From: Antedon mediterranea | Taxonomy: Eukaryota; Echinodermata; Crinoidea; Comatulida; Antedonidae | Direction: 5' to 3' | DNA length: 64,000 nt | NCBI RefSeq assembly: GCF_964355755.1 | Contig: NC_092671.1 | Coordinates: forward strand, 13,870,501 to 13,934,500 | Shown: positions 1 through 12,611 of the stretch, in pieces | How positions within the stretch are numbered: the first letter of the stretch is position 1 | Layout of the letters: every line of letters starts with the position of its first letter | The notes under the pieces: generated by a model | What the model saw: the letters and a program-made list of their open reading frames with translations, nothing else | Told to the model about the DNA's origin: nothing | The model's database searches: none | Made by a program: the position numbers and the translations under genes

Positions 1-160
1 CATAATACTTAATAATATTATTATGCTCGGATCGGATGTCGTTTTCAGACAAAAATTTAAATGCCGACTGGTGGATTAACATTAAAATACAATAACTACA
101 AAGGGGAAGTCACGTCTAACTACTACTGGGTAATATTGAAAATAGTGAAGGGGTAATTAC

Positions 161-3100
161 CTGAACACCTCTGAGAGATGAAATTCCCATATACAAGAAC
201 ACTCCATATAAAACAGGCATAGGAATAAACTGAAAATAACAAATAAGAACTACGTATAGATAGTTTATATGAGAGCTGAAACAGTATAGTATATTGGTAT
301 TTGCTTTAGATTATCTATATATAAATTTACGTAAGGGCAAAATTCGGTAAATCGCGCCTTACTTCTAGAATTTTCACTCGATGGTATGTAAAGTTGGTTC
401 GTACTTTCGGTACTTATTTTAACCGCCTGATGTAACCCTGTTTACTAATTAAATTGAGTTAGATAATTAGTTATTGACGATTAAAACGAATTTAGGTTCA
501 AAGATTTGCCCCAAATAGGGGTGTTTTCCGATCGTGGTATACACTGTCTAATGGATGTCCATCTTGAAAAATACCCGCCAAAAAAATGCGAGGAGGCTTC
601 GCATTTTTCTATCTCCTCCTACGATAATTGTTTTTAATAGCTGAAAACCGGTTGAACAGCTAGAGTACACCATCATAATGTTGAAGACAGGCCGATTTTC
701 TTTAAAAAATACTATTTTGATAGATTTAATATACGATTATACAAATGTATTGATTTGCGATGAATGGAACATCCCAATCTCTCAGTCTGCCAGAGTTGGT
801 TTAACACAAGTACTGTAGGTAAATTTATGAGCCCTTGGTTTAACACATACGGTAGGTAAATATATGGGCCCTTTGAGAATAAACTTGCAATACTTTGACA
901 ATACTGTAAATACCTATTAACTATTTTTCATTTGAATCGAACATTTCTTACTGTGAATGTTCGTACTGTTAGATGTAATATAAAAATATATACAAATAAA
1001 CTTTATTACTGAGACTGTGGATAGGCTCTACTGTTAGATATACAAATAAACTTTATACTGACAGTTCCTTCTCAACGTTTGTATTAATTAATAATTACCA
1101 AAAATATAAACGTCGTAGTGGTGTATCGTGACATGTACTTTAATATTTCAATCGATTATGACAGTGACAATTTTAACAAAGTATTAAATCGCAAATGTTT
1201 TAGGCCTACTGTATTTAGAGGTATATTATTTATAGGCCTATAAAACATGAACAAAATATTTCGTTACTCAGTGGATAAAGAATATATTTAAAAATTGTTC
1301 CTCTTTGTACCTATCCGCTTTCCCATCCCTCAACCCTAATGTTACATAGCGAGGAGGCTTCGCATTTTCCTATCTCCTCCTACGATAATTGTTTTTAATA
1401 GCTGAAAACCGGTTGAACAGCTAGAGTACACCATCATAATGTTGAAGACAGGCCGATTTTCTTTAAAAAAAATACTATTTTGATAGATTGCTAGAGTACA
1501 CCATCATAATGTTGAAGACAGGCCGATTTTCTTTAAAAAATACTATTTTGATAGATTTAATATACGATTATACAAATGTATTGATTTGCGATGAATGGAA
1601 CATCCAGTAGTTTGGTTTAACACAAGTACTGTAGGTAAATTTATGAGCCCTTGGTTTAACACATACGGTAGGTAAATATATGGGCCCTTTGAGAATAAAC
1701 TTGCAATAGGTTCGGAAAATGTTAAAAACCAATTTCTATTATTTGAATCGGTAAACAGTTTCCATTTATTATACATTGATAATGAAACATGAAATATTCC
1801 TATTTATGTCCCTCGAGGTTCATTACAATTTATATTTAGTAGTCCCACGGACTTCATCTTAGCCACTCCCCCGAGTGCTAAGGCCAAATTTATGATACCC
1901 TACTTTCTATGTAGTTACAGTTAGTTCTTGACGATAATAATAATACAACGAATTTAGGTTACACCCTTCGGCCGCGAAAACGTTTCTGTACAAATATGAT
2001 ACCGATTGGCTTTATTTCATTCAACAGCGACCATAATCTCGGCAATTACAGGATAGATTAACTATTTTATTATTGATGTGCTTATAAATTAAGACTCATG
2101 TAAACAGCTTGATTACATCATTTTACAGACAAACGAAACTTTTTTAAACCTACTGTTTCAATAACTGAGTATAATACTGTATACGTTTTCATAAGTAAGT
2201 GCATATACATTTTCGTGTTTTCATTGACGAGATTGTAATAGTAACTTCAGTAACTATTACAGTACTTATTTATTATACGACACAAGACAATTGTATCTGA
2301 CAGGTACGTACATTATTCTAAAAAATAAGTCTAGATAGATCCCTTAGGCGTCATAAATCACAGGCCAACAAATCAGTACTCATGACAGAAATTCGACCCA
2401 GTTTGGTTCACACAAATGTTTACAGGAAGTTCAACACCACAACCGATGATTTGCCCTAAATATTTAGGTAGACTACAGTTTAATTTTTCACTGAATAGGA
2501 GCTTGAATTTCCGATTTCCATTTCGCAGAATGTCTAGGTCTATTTATTTAGTTTGGTTCTTATAATATATAAATACAATCAACTTTATTACTGCGGTTCC
2601 ATCACCACCACCACGTGCTGCCGCCCAATTCCCGTACATACATTTCCATTTCTCCCTAATTTCTTTAATCCACATAAATTAATTGTCCTTTATGGAATCC
2701 AGTATTGGTTTTGTTGTCTCTATTTCTGAATACCCCAATTAGGGGGACACTTCCGTTTTTGTTTAGTGTCCCAAAAAAGTCCCCGTCCGTGGATTCTACT
2801 GTATTCGAGAACCATCTGTGAGAACCCCTAGATGGTACGCGAGCGAAGCGAGCGTGCCATCTAGTTGTTGAAATTCATGTTAAAATATGTACACCTTTAG
2901 GCATAATTAATGTGCCATTAATATTGGATGCTGTAGATATGTTATCAGTAACCAACAAAACACATTCGAATTAGTATTAACTTACAGATAAAAAGTCTGT
3001 CATCAAAGATGAAAGTCCTATCATGATAAAAACTAATAAACCGGTTACACGCTGTTCCCTGTAAACAAATTTTGAATAAAGTAAGATTGTTATAGTTTTA

Positions 3101-6100
3101 AACATTAAACACTATTTTAAACTGTGTACATGATATTTCGGGAATGTTGGTCTTTGTTTCTTGAGGGAGTCATGCTCTCTTTATATTATTAAGTTTATAT
3201 TTATATTTTTATTGCGATTCTAAAATAATAAATATATATTATTTTTGATTGAATGACATGGATGATATAATAATAAATCTTGTATAATGGATTGTAAGCT
3301 TGAACCAAGTCATGGTGCTTGATGCAAAGCAGAGCAGAATATAAATATTCAAAGACACTAGTTATATTGATTTATATATGTACTCCAAACCAAAGTATTA
3401 CATAATCCTAACTATATATGATTACTTATATAAGTATAGAAGGAAAAAAATCTTTACCTGCATCCCTGCACTTTAGGAGGTTCTCCTGGTATTTTTGTTT
3501 CTGACATGACCCTTAAACTATCCACGTGATTGATAGACAATACGGTTGCAGCAACAAACCATGGTAGACCCAAAAATGACATGATCAAAAGACCAATACC
3601 GACAATCAACAAATCCAAATGATAGCCATAGCCTTTCTATAACAAAATGACATTAAAACATCAACAAAAGTCCATTCCTAATAATATTCATGAGGTGTGC
3701 TTTTGACACATTAATAATTGCTATAAACCTACAACGCCTATTATTTACCTTCAGTTTGTTTTCTTTTCGGTTAACAATGACTGCTGTAATCTGCTGGTCC
3801 ATAAAGATGAGAATAGAGCAGAGAAGAGCTGGAAGGATTGCCACGATACATAACCACCAAGGATTGCCCTCTGGGAATGGATTCACAAACCAACCTGTTC
3901 GTTCAGGATTTGTAGGCTAGGAAAAAACACAGAACAATTAAAACGATCGTATAATGACCTGTTTTATCTCCTCCCTTTACACTATTCCGTTTATTCATTC
4001 CCAGACTCCTCTTCCAGACCTGGATTTACACTCACCTGGAAGTTAGATGGGACGGTCAATTTTGGCGTTGGTAGATCCATAGCCCAGTCAATAAGCGCCA
4101 TTGCAATGAATGAGATGAAGACACCAAAATCAGAAATCAGAAAGCGAACCTAAAAACAATGTATTTAATAATTAAATCACAATGATTTTGAATTATATTT
4201 TGAATTCGTTTTAGTTTTCGTTTATTCCTATACTCATAATTGCATACGTTACATCACATCAATTTGTTTTTTAATGACGTCTTACCCATGATGGGAAGAA
4301 TCTAGAAAACCTGAACATCTTTGTTGACATAGCAAGAACAAACGTCACAAGGAAGAGGATTACAGAGAAGAAAAATACATCTGGCACTGGCATATCCTCA
4401 CAGTAATCTCCTTCGAGCTCTCCACCAGTGTCCTGACATTCCCCTGGAGAGACCATTGCAAAACTGCTGTTGACGTCAGTGTTGTTGTCTAAACACATAC
4501 AGTCATACACTGGATATGGATCGTATAATTCCAGATTTCTGTGATTCGATTAAAAAGAATGAATTAGAAAAGATGTTTTAATTTTCAATATATTACCTAA
4601 ATGATAACATTAATGTCGCCATTATGTTTTGGGATTGTTGTTGTTGGTAGTATTGATATTATCAATATCATTATTGTGAACAATACCATGTGATTACCAT
4701 CATCATATTCAAATTTTACAGTTGAGACACTTATTATAAATGGGTCATACCTATTAAAGGAACACTTTCTGTAAAACAAACGAGAGGCAATGTATATGTA
4801 TTAACATTACAACCAAAGGAACCTCTATCAAGGAGACACTTTGTTAGGTCCTGAAGCCTGATATTTCTACTGTATCTATTAAAATACTCAACTCACCTAG
4901 CAACAGGATATTCATGCAACACGTCAATCATATTATGGAACGCCTCAGCTATAAAAATGAACGAAATCAAAGCCGAGAAAGATTCTTCCGTAAAACGAGT
5001 AAAGTATCGAACCAATGCACTGGCATCTGTCGCAACAAGCACTATACATAGAAAGCACGTCCATATACCAATCCATAGACGAAATGATAAATAGTACCAC
5101 CCTAAGCTCCTATAAAAAATTACATTTACAACCATGTTGTTATTACTTTTAGTATTAGTTCGTAGTAAGTTAAATGTATCGACATATGATATTACAATAT
5201 ATAAATAAAAAAACATTGGATCCATATACAGTATTGGTAATAACGACTAATTATAACTATTTTTAGGTATTAGGTACACGCTAGTTACGAAATTCATATT
5301 ACTAAAAAGCTGTACTTACTCGCAAAGCTTAAACATAATTTCCTCAAAAATTAGGATGGGTCCTGTACTTCCAATAATGGTGAGAGGTTGTCCCGAAAAT
5401 AAATGATACATAATACCACAGATAGCAGCGCCTAATAAACTTTCAAATGCTGCCTGAAAAAGCAAAAAGACATTTTTGACACAACTAATAAACGTTTAAT
5501 TAAGGATACAGGATGTTTTTTAAAATATCTGATTATTACTTATAGACAAATTAAACTTACTATATTATCATTTGTGGCAGCACCCAGAAGACCTCCAAAT
5601 GTAATGATAGGTGTAATACAGGCGATGTACATAAAGATGAATGACGCAAAACATTGGATATTCAACGCGTCCGTGAAATCACTGAGGTAGAAAGGAGCTT
5701 TGGTTTTTATGTCTTCCAGCAAACCACCAAATATCCTATAGACATAAATTCAGAGTTAGATTTCATGATAATATATTTAGAAAACTACTTTTAAACATTT
5801 AAAAGTAACCAATCTATAATATACCACAACGAATAGATACACATAACGGTACCGTACATAACCATACTAGTGTCACTGAAAAAAAAAGATAAGGAATTTT
5901 ATTGTAAAGGGAAAAAAAAGTGTCAAAAAAATGAATTACTTTCCCGTTCTTTGAAGCGTAAAACCGTGCCCTTCTTCCTCCTTCTCATTATCTTCACCTT
6001 CTCCATCAAGTCTTCTTCGTTTATCTTGTGATATGGTCTGCTTTGGCGGTTCGATTCTAATTGAAGGATCCCAGCTGCCTATTTAATAGCGAATTAAAAC

Positions 6101-9100
6101 CATAGTTTAAAGCGCATTGTTTGCTGTAGGAAAATACATTCTTGACACAAATGTATGTACGTTACACCAGCATTTACTATCGGTATTTTTTTATGTGATA
6201 GATTCTCTCTTTTAACTCCTTCTTAAAATACATACCTGGAGGAAGGACAGTTACTTGATCCATGAACTCATCGATACCAGCCAGCAAATCTTCTCTGCTT
6301 CTTGCTTTGTATGCAACCTCTTGGAAAACCTGTAATGTTATAACCAGAACATTAGCATTAAACGTTGCCTTGTCAAGTACATAACACATAGACATACTTT
6401 CTTCTGCTAATGGACACACTTTTCGATTTTCAAATCATCACTTCTACTAAAGATATAAGATACAAACCGTTGCTTACTTCGTCAGACATAAGTGTGGCGA
6501 TACACCTTCCAATTTCGTGGTAACGTCTGTTGTTTTTTGTTGGTGGTCCAAGTAGAAGGAAGACAAATCTTGTTGGGATTGGAACTTCAGTAAGATCATG
6601 CAAGATAGAGCCCTCCTGAAGACGCACAAATGCTGTCATTGGTGTTTTCAAAAACTCCACTTCTCCAACAAGAACATTGGCTGCTTCAGATCCCGCTGGT
6701 ACTTTCTTCATAAATTTTGCCTAAACGAAATTTAAAAAATCAACATTATTTCGATTTTGAAAGAATTAGTTTTTATTCCATTTTCTACGATAAAAATTGG
6801 CTTAAATACGTAAATGAAATCATATCTTACGGTGGCTGATCGTTTTTCTTTGTCTTCAAACTCTAACGTGCCAAACGACCCACGACTGGTGGCACTGCTC
6901 GCCAGATTGTCTGATGATCTATTATACTTGCCAAAGTTAGGCAATGATGCATTTTTCCTGATTCCGCCACTTTCTGCGTCTTTTGCTAATGCAACTGAAA
7001 ATAGATATGAAACTTGTAGATTTCTAAAAGATGTATAGGCCTGTATTGATACCCACTGTTTTTAAGTCAAAAAGTATTCAAATCCCTGGAAAATATATTA
7101 TTATAATTTATTGTATCAAAGACAAAACATCCTTCACACAAAATGGCCCTACTGTATACGTTATGACACCTACCTTGCTCCATACTTGCTGAGCCAGACC
7201 CACTAGCAGTTCGTCCAATCTCAGATAGTGTTCTGTCGATTCCAGGGTACAAACTGCTTCTTCGCCGGCCCATGTACTTATCAGTCTGCTTTTCTGATTT
7301 TGTCTTCTTCTGCTTGTGATGTCTATGACGCTGGAGAATAGCATCACGAACACTAGCTCGATCATTCTCCTCCAACATACCACGGTTAATTATGTTGTCC
7401 AATGTAAGATCTACGATAGTACAAATACATACAATAAATACAAATGTTCGATTCTTGATTAGTACTAGTTTCTTCTATTTAATATTTCAAATTATTAATT
7501 TCATATATCACTATGTGTTAAAGTTCCATTTTTTGCTGCGTAGTAGCTATTTATATTCTGGACAGCAAATCGACCTCCCGTCACACTTCATTGCTTGTCA
7601 GATCCGAAAGTTCATTGTTTGTCTACAAAATATGGCCCAAGACGACCTAGCCTAAGTTTACGGCTTTCGCTTTCTGCGGGTGAAATCAGTTATTTGATTG
7701 TAGGCCTACACTTAGTTCATAGGAGGTATTTTTTTTATCCAATGAGAAGCGTTCTAATATAGAAATTTGATTTAGGAGGGTCCTGCGTCATCACTAGGCC
7801 ATAGTCATCCGCACAACACTCATTTCCACTTTCTAGTTACTAATCTCTTACGTAAAAGTAAACTGTTAACCTACTAGTGATTTCTATTAAATTCTCAGCA
7901 TCCATGTCCAACATTACCGATCCATTCTTGATACACCTTCTTAGCTCAAATAGACTGTGCATAGATAGTGCAGCGACGTGGGGCTTACTCCATCGACCAG
8001 CCCCATGATCTACATTCTCTTCGTACTTAATCCACCTGAAAGAAACCAAGAAGAAATCGTAGGTTGTTCAAAATCACATTATTTATGGTTTTCCTCACGA
8101 TATTACGCCTCGTTCCTAAGGTAATATATTACATGTTTCGAATTGTTTCTTAAAAATCAGCAATTTCACGTCAAGATATTATGAGCAAAATCCAATCAAA
8201 AAGTTGAATAACAGTCATCACCACCTCCTCATATTAATACCCCAACCAAACTTAATTATCAGCAATACCAAATGCAACTCTGCAATATACCTGGCTGTTT
8301 CTTTCCATTCAAGTACCTGGCCATTCTCATCATAAAACAACTCCTCCATTTCAGAAAAGATTGGGTGCCTTGGACCTTCTTTTTCCTCGTCGTCACCATA
8401 ATGTTCTCCCTCACCAAGTAAAAAATGGACTCGTTCCGAATACTCCTCTGTAAAAAATACCATTGTCATTTTTATTTTGATCGATTTTCTGATTTAAACT
8501 TTAAAAAATTTGACCTATACATATATACCTGGTACTTACAGTGTATTGAAGGATTGGCTGAAAATCGAAAATGAGTCGTTAATACCTCACATATGCCATC
8601 AACAAAAGACTCGTTGGTTGGTTGTCTATCCCATCTTACATGCAATATGTGCATACTGTAGTGGCAGTGACACGCCACTTATAAATCTTTCCACTCCGTC
8701 TAATTCATAGTTATATTGTACTTACTTCCTCCACTCAAAAAATCTCCACCGTTTGGTAACTCCTTTGTAACGTTGCCATTACCGGTACTTTTTTTGGGTT
8801 CTCTGTGTCTGTCTCTTTCATCTTTTTTGTTACGTGAATGTCTTATTGGTAGATGTATTCCAACACACATATCTCTATGGTTACCTACAAGAAACCATAT
8901 TAAGTTCATGAAAAAACTGATATCTAAAATATTAGCCTACATCCAGTTTTCTAATTTCTTTTTTTTCACTGTGTTCCCTAACGTCACTCGTCACAAATAT
9001 GTCTTATTAACTAATATACTTCCAGCCGATTCTCGTACGATCAAAAGACATGAAACTGCAGGCGCTGTTTTATGTATCTAGATATAATACCGTACGAAAA

Positions 9101-9228
9101 TCGTTAAATGCCGTTCACTATCACTTACTAATAGCATTTTGAATTTCACGGTTATCACGTCCAAGCGAAGCACACCGTGTGTCTACTATCACCTCGTTAT
9201 TATCGTCTCCAGTCGGTATCGACATCAT
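161..9228 (-). CDS. SLC4-family Na+-coupled bicarbonate transporter, downstream paralogue (3' end outside window)
   Basis: Plasma-membrane bicarbonate transporter of the Na+-coupled SLC4 branch. I assembled 18 coding exons, all with GT-AG introns and one continuous frame of 944 codons: 9129-9228, 8726-8884, 8291-8447, 7875-8035, 7174-7410, 6831-6994, 6478-6720, 6236-6329, 5940-6078, 5561-5735, 5320-5453, 4897-5109, 4286-4538, 4036-4149, 3749-3916, 3458-3636, 2986-3058, 161-229. The start is the first of two adjacent ATGs, preceded in frame by a TAG. Family hallmarks are [99 protein letters not shown] and [13 protein letters not shown]. The last visible exon ends in frame at GVQ; the next expected exon (the MPAKHQPD segment) and the C-terminus lie beyond base 1. 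No stops or frameshifts were seen. The ATDAS motif excludes a Cl-/HCO3- exchanger of the AE type. Electrogenic versus electroneutral mode cannot be read from sequence. Confidence 0.95.
588..892. repeat. Direct duplication, copy A (pairs with 1349-1708)
   Basis: About 300 bp starting GCGAGGAGGCTTCGCATTTT and ending near CTTTGAGAATAAACTTGCAA reappears almost unchanged at 1349-1708, 760 bp away, within the same intron of the downstream SLC4 gene. The start forms a small hairpin (AATGCGA with TCGCATT). Confidence 0.9.
1349..1708. repeat. Direct duplication, copy B with internal 56-bp tandem duplication
   Basis: Matches 588-892 but is longer: the GCTAGAGTACACCATCATAA block, about 56 bp, occurs twice in a row (about 1421 and 1490). 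About ten bases near AATCTCTCAGTCTGCC of copy A are absent. The insertion shows copy B is the derived one or was edited after duplication. Confidence 0.88.
2828..2864. repeat. Hairpin with GCGAGCGAAGCGAGC loop
   Basis: CTAGATGGTACGC and GCGTGCCATCTAG form a 13-bp stem with one G-T pair or mismatch around an 11-base loop. GC content is well above the surroundings. Confidence 0.8.
5940..9228 (-). other. Cytoplasmic N-terminal domain exons of the downstream SLC4 gene
   Basis: Nine exons encode residues 1 to about 484. Residues 1-33 are unique to this paralogue. Next comes a basic stretch ([18 protein letters not shown]) where SLC4A7/8/10 proteins carry a His/Lys/Arg cluster, then the band-3-like cytoplasmic fold: an acidic loop (GDDEEKEG), the ETARWIKYEE core, the HRHHKQKK basic segment, a Ser-rich linker (about 275-325), the FMKKVPAG to LMSDE block, and [11 protein letters not shown] leading to the first membrane span. 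The exon at 7875-8035 is modelled with the donor GTAGGT rather than a GT 7 nt further downstream, because only the former keeps frame. Confidence 0.85.
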
Positions 9229-9271
9229 CTCGAAGTAAGGTATACACTACGCTTCAGAATAGTGCCTATAT
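9229..9271 (-). other. 5' UTR part of the first coding exon of the downstream SLC4 gene
   Basis: Directly upstream of the ATG the minus strand has an in-frame TAG and then a good 3' splice site (TTTCAG) ending at 9272. This implies at least one untranslated exon further upstream, between 9.3 and 19 kb, which I could not place. The UTR is inferred from splice signals only. Confidence 0.55.
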
Positions 9272-9477
9272 CTGAAATATATAAGAATGTTAATATGCCT
9301 TGAGAAAAAATCGGTTGTTTTTACATACTGTCCCTGATTTGTTTTAAATGATGATCAATAACAGGTTTTAAAAATGTGCATGTGATTCCCATTCTCGTTT
9401 TGTAATGCAAAACACTCAGAAATAAAGCTCTATAATCGAATAAAAAAGTAAAACCTTATTATTGATTATAATCTGTC

Positions 9478-9496
9478 TTTTTTTTTTTTTTTTTTT
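9478..9496. repeat. T homopolymer run
   Basis: Nineteen consecutive T residues, possibly the reversed poly(A) of an old retroposed sequence; no element body recognised beside it. Confidence 0.8.
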
Positions 9497-10001
9497 ATTG
9501 TACCGGTTCAATATCCAAATGATGTTTCCCTATTCTACACTATTCATACGTTGGGTAACCCGGATGTTTCTATTATCCGTATGACATTAACGTACAATAA
9601 CAACCATTCAATAATTGAGGTATACTGTACACATGGGTTAAATAACAAATCTCCAACTCTAATTACTAAATATTACATGTTAAATTCAGACGTTGATGAT
9701 GAATTCTCGTACCAACTTCTAGCTACCACCGTAATAATTATTATTGATCCAACACACGAATGTATGACAATTTTAACAATGACAAATAGATTGATAAATT
9801 ATTCAAAAAAATAACTAACCAGAGCCAGTATATCACACCGGATATCAAAATCATGCTCAAGTGAAAGTTTGACAGTAAAATCCAGAAAATGTTGTTTGCC
9901 TTTCATAAACAAGGAATTAAAAAACACCAAAACATGCATATTCATATATATTCATGAGACGTTTTTTTTCAATTAATAACGGATCGGAGTTTCTGAACTT
10001 A

Positions 10002-10160
10002 AAATTTGGTTACGCCTAGGAACGCAACGCAGGGACGTAGACGCAAATTAAGCGATTTGATCAATAGACAGTTCGAATAAACCATCGTTGTGATTGGTCA
10101 AATTACTTGCGTTGCGCTTACGTACGTTTTTGCGTTGAGTCCAAATAGGAACCAAACTTA
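10002..10160. mobile_element. Foldback MITE, GGTTCC family, copy 1
   Basis: Ends are roughly inverted (TTTGGTTACGCCTAGGAACG at left, AATAGGAACCAAACTT at right). The interior contains GCGTTGCGCTTACGTACG, shared with the elements at about 11.33 and 17.25 kb. No coding capacity. Confidence 0.65.
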
Positions 10161-11329
10161 AGGATTAGAAATAAACAGAACATTATGATAACGTGGATGA
10201 AGTGTGAAACACAAAAAGGAAGCTGCGGTTAGAAGTAATATCACAAATGACGAATACTCTTAGATGACCAGCTAAATAGTCTGAAACGTGTGGAGGTTGC
10301 CAAATTGATATTTTACATACAAAGGTCAAGAAAGGGTATTTTGTAAAATTAAGTCTTAATTATCTATTTCCCCCCAGACATCTAAGAGTTTTATATTTTC
10401 GTTAAGCCTACACAAGGCAACCTGATGGGCCTGCTATATAATATATTTTCAAATAACATAACAATATAACTTACGGAAATATTAGAAAAAAATATAATAA
10501 GGAAATCTTATATTTCGTCGGTTTCCATCACAAATTAGATGCTCATGGCGCATTGACACAGCAATGCAATTAATGAAATCATGTAGTAAAGTCAAAGTCC
10601 GAGCTGATGATAAATGTCTTAAGCAAACAATCTCGATGCTATCTTTGATGTGGGCATGACTTTAAAGGCCATGTTAGTCAAATTTCTAATTCATCATCTT
10701 TTCATTTGAGAAAAATTTGTGCAGGATAACATAATTTAGAAAAGAAAAGATCACACAATTTTTGTTTTTCAATATGGTCCTGAAATGAAACAACTTAAAA
10801 AAAATAAAAAAATATAACAATTAGTAAATATAGAACGTTAATAATAATACGTGGGAAATACAATTATTTTTTAAAGAAATGCTTTGTATAATTAATTTTA
10901 AAACTATTTACAGACAAACTTTCTTGAATTTTTACAAGGATCTTATTCTAAGCTTTTGCTTCTGAAATCTTTAGCGATCCGTTCATTAATAAGCACTTTG
11001 GCATAGGTGGTTTAACATATAAGACAAAAAACATTAGAATATACTGCTACAGTTTAACATATATCATAGTTATCGAAAATAATTATGAGATGAGTCATAA
11101 ACAGTGTGAACATTTATTATTATGAGCGACAGCTAAATTCATAATGAAGTTTAATCCGTTATTTTGTATACAAAGTGTCAATGTGACGGGAAATTATTAC
11201 AAATTGTATCGGGATGATGTCACAAAATAAACCAAATGTGACAAATATTACGGTACCAAGGAAGAGTGACATTATAATTATTGAAGTCATTTCACTCCCT
11301 GATACTACTCAATGTTCGACAAGATTTAA

Positions 11330-11555
11330 CGTTTGGTTCCCGGTACAATAATTCACGTATGTAACAAAAAACTTAATAAATTCAACCGTCACATTAGCAC
11401 TTACAGCAAGGGCGTGGGCGCAAATGAGTTTACCAGAGTAATCACAAGCGATAGTTCTGTGGATGATGGTCCATCGTGTCGTAAATGCTCAAATTACTTG
11501 TGCGTTTACGTACGCTTCTGCGCTGTGCGCTTCCAAGTGAAAACCAATCTTAAAT
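11330..11555. mobile_element. Foldback MITE, GGTTCC family, copy 2 (diverged)
   Basis: Starts GTTTGGTTCCCGG and ends GAAAACCAATCTTAA. The right half (AAATTACTTGTGCGTTTACG) aligns with the right half of the copy at 10.0 kb. The interior is longer and diverged. Confidence 0.55.
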
Positions 11556-12204
11556 AGTGAAAACTTTGTTACGAAAAAATGTAGCAGCACCTGTAATACC
11601 GTTGATCAATGGGACAAATTTGCTATCAAATGCGAATTACAAAGTGCGAAGTTACGTAAGACATGGTTTATAGAGGTTTTAACAAAATCATTACAAAATA
11701 TACAATGGTATTGCAATTTTTACAATGTTTAGCCGATAATTTATTAAATGGTGACATATTGGATACATAGTTGACACGGAATCATTTCTGAATAGGATAT
11801 ATAGATAAGAATGCTTTGTTGTCTTTTACAGGTCTATTTTGAGTTTTGTTTTGATAGGAGCATATCCTATAAAACATACATTGCTAAAGATTAAACAGTA
11901 TTTACTAACAAAATAATGCAAACCGTTTGTAGAGATAAACATTAACCGATGCAAATACAGACCTCTTGAAATCCTATGTAGGGTAAGGGTTCGTACAAAC
12001 AAAATAAACACCTTAGAGGCAATTATTCTAAGGATGTTTGTGTTTTATCATAAAATGTGTAAACGGGTTGTAAATATAAATAGTAGAATAACAGAATTCA
12101 AGTCAACACCTCAACATCCTATTTAAACAAAGTTGATACGTTACTACGCACGTTAAATTAAAACATCTTTTTGTAGGTCTAAACTTATTCCGGAACATAC
12201 ACTA

Positions 12205-12611
12205 TTAAGGCCCGTTCACACTAGGACGATAACGATCGACGATAATAGACAATAATTTGCATTTTTCATACATAAAATAAAAGAAATATAAAACCTTTTC
12301 ATTCTAGAACTATAGAATAACCATCTATGCTTCCTTTGATGAAAATTATATTTTCAGACGTCCAATCAAATGACGTCATGATTAGTAAGAGCAATAATAT
12401 CGTGACAATACAACGATTTTATTATTTTTATGTATCATGACGTAATTTGATTGGAATTTTAAAAATATTTTTATTATCAAAGACAGCATAAATGATTATC
12501 CTATAGTCCTAGAACGAAACCCTTTCTAATTTCTTTTGTTTTATGTTAAAAAAATGCATGCTTATATATTTATCGTCGATCGTTATCGTCCTAGTGTGAA
12601 TGGGCCTTTAA
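12205..12611. mobile_element. TTAA-flanked palindromic MITE (about 407 bp)
   Basis: The left end GGCCCGTTCACACTAGGACG is answered at the right by CGTCCTAGTGTGAATGGGCC, with further paired bases CGATAACGATCGACGATAA inside the arms. The inverted similarity continues almost to the centre (TGACGTCATGATTAG region). TTAA lies at both edges (12205-12208, 12608-12611), compatible with a piggyBac-type target duplication. No ORF. Confidence 0.85.

Larger units (their letters stand above)
230..2985 (-). other. Intron 17 of downstream SLC4 gene (2.76 kb)
   Basis: Contains the 300-bp duplication pair and the hairpin at 2828-2864. Otherwise it is AT-rich with no coding exon I could place. Confidence 0.8.
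161..5735 (-). other. Membrane-domain exons of the downstream SLC4 gene
   Basis: Exons 10-18 encode the transmembrane domain from FGGLLEDIK to the YGVFLYMG span. The large extracellular loop (exon 4286-4538) has four cysteines (CMC, then one in GECQ and one in GDYCE) and two N-glycosylation sequons (NNT, NSS). The segment after VATDAS/FTRFTEE reads [13 protein letters not shown], so the KKMIK-type stilbene motif of NBCe1 is absent. The family exon with [12 protein letters not shown] and REQRVTG is split here into 3458-3636 and 2986-3058 inside an Arg codon. The terminal span and cytoplasmic tail are outside the window. Confidence 0.85.

Noticed and set aside
3458-3636. Truncation of the downstream SLC4 gene after PPKVQGC
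   Set aside because: The expected REQRVTG continuation exists as a separate exon at 2986-3058 in the correct phase, so the gene is not broken there.
8716-9081. 121-codon plus-strand ORF
   Set aside because: Antisense to SLC4 exon 8726-8884 and its intron; no family resemblance.
9551-9814. 87-codon plus-strand ORF in the spacer
   Set aside because: Low-complexity AT-rich composition, no splice sites in phase and no recognisable domain.
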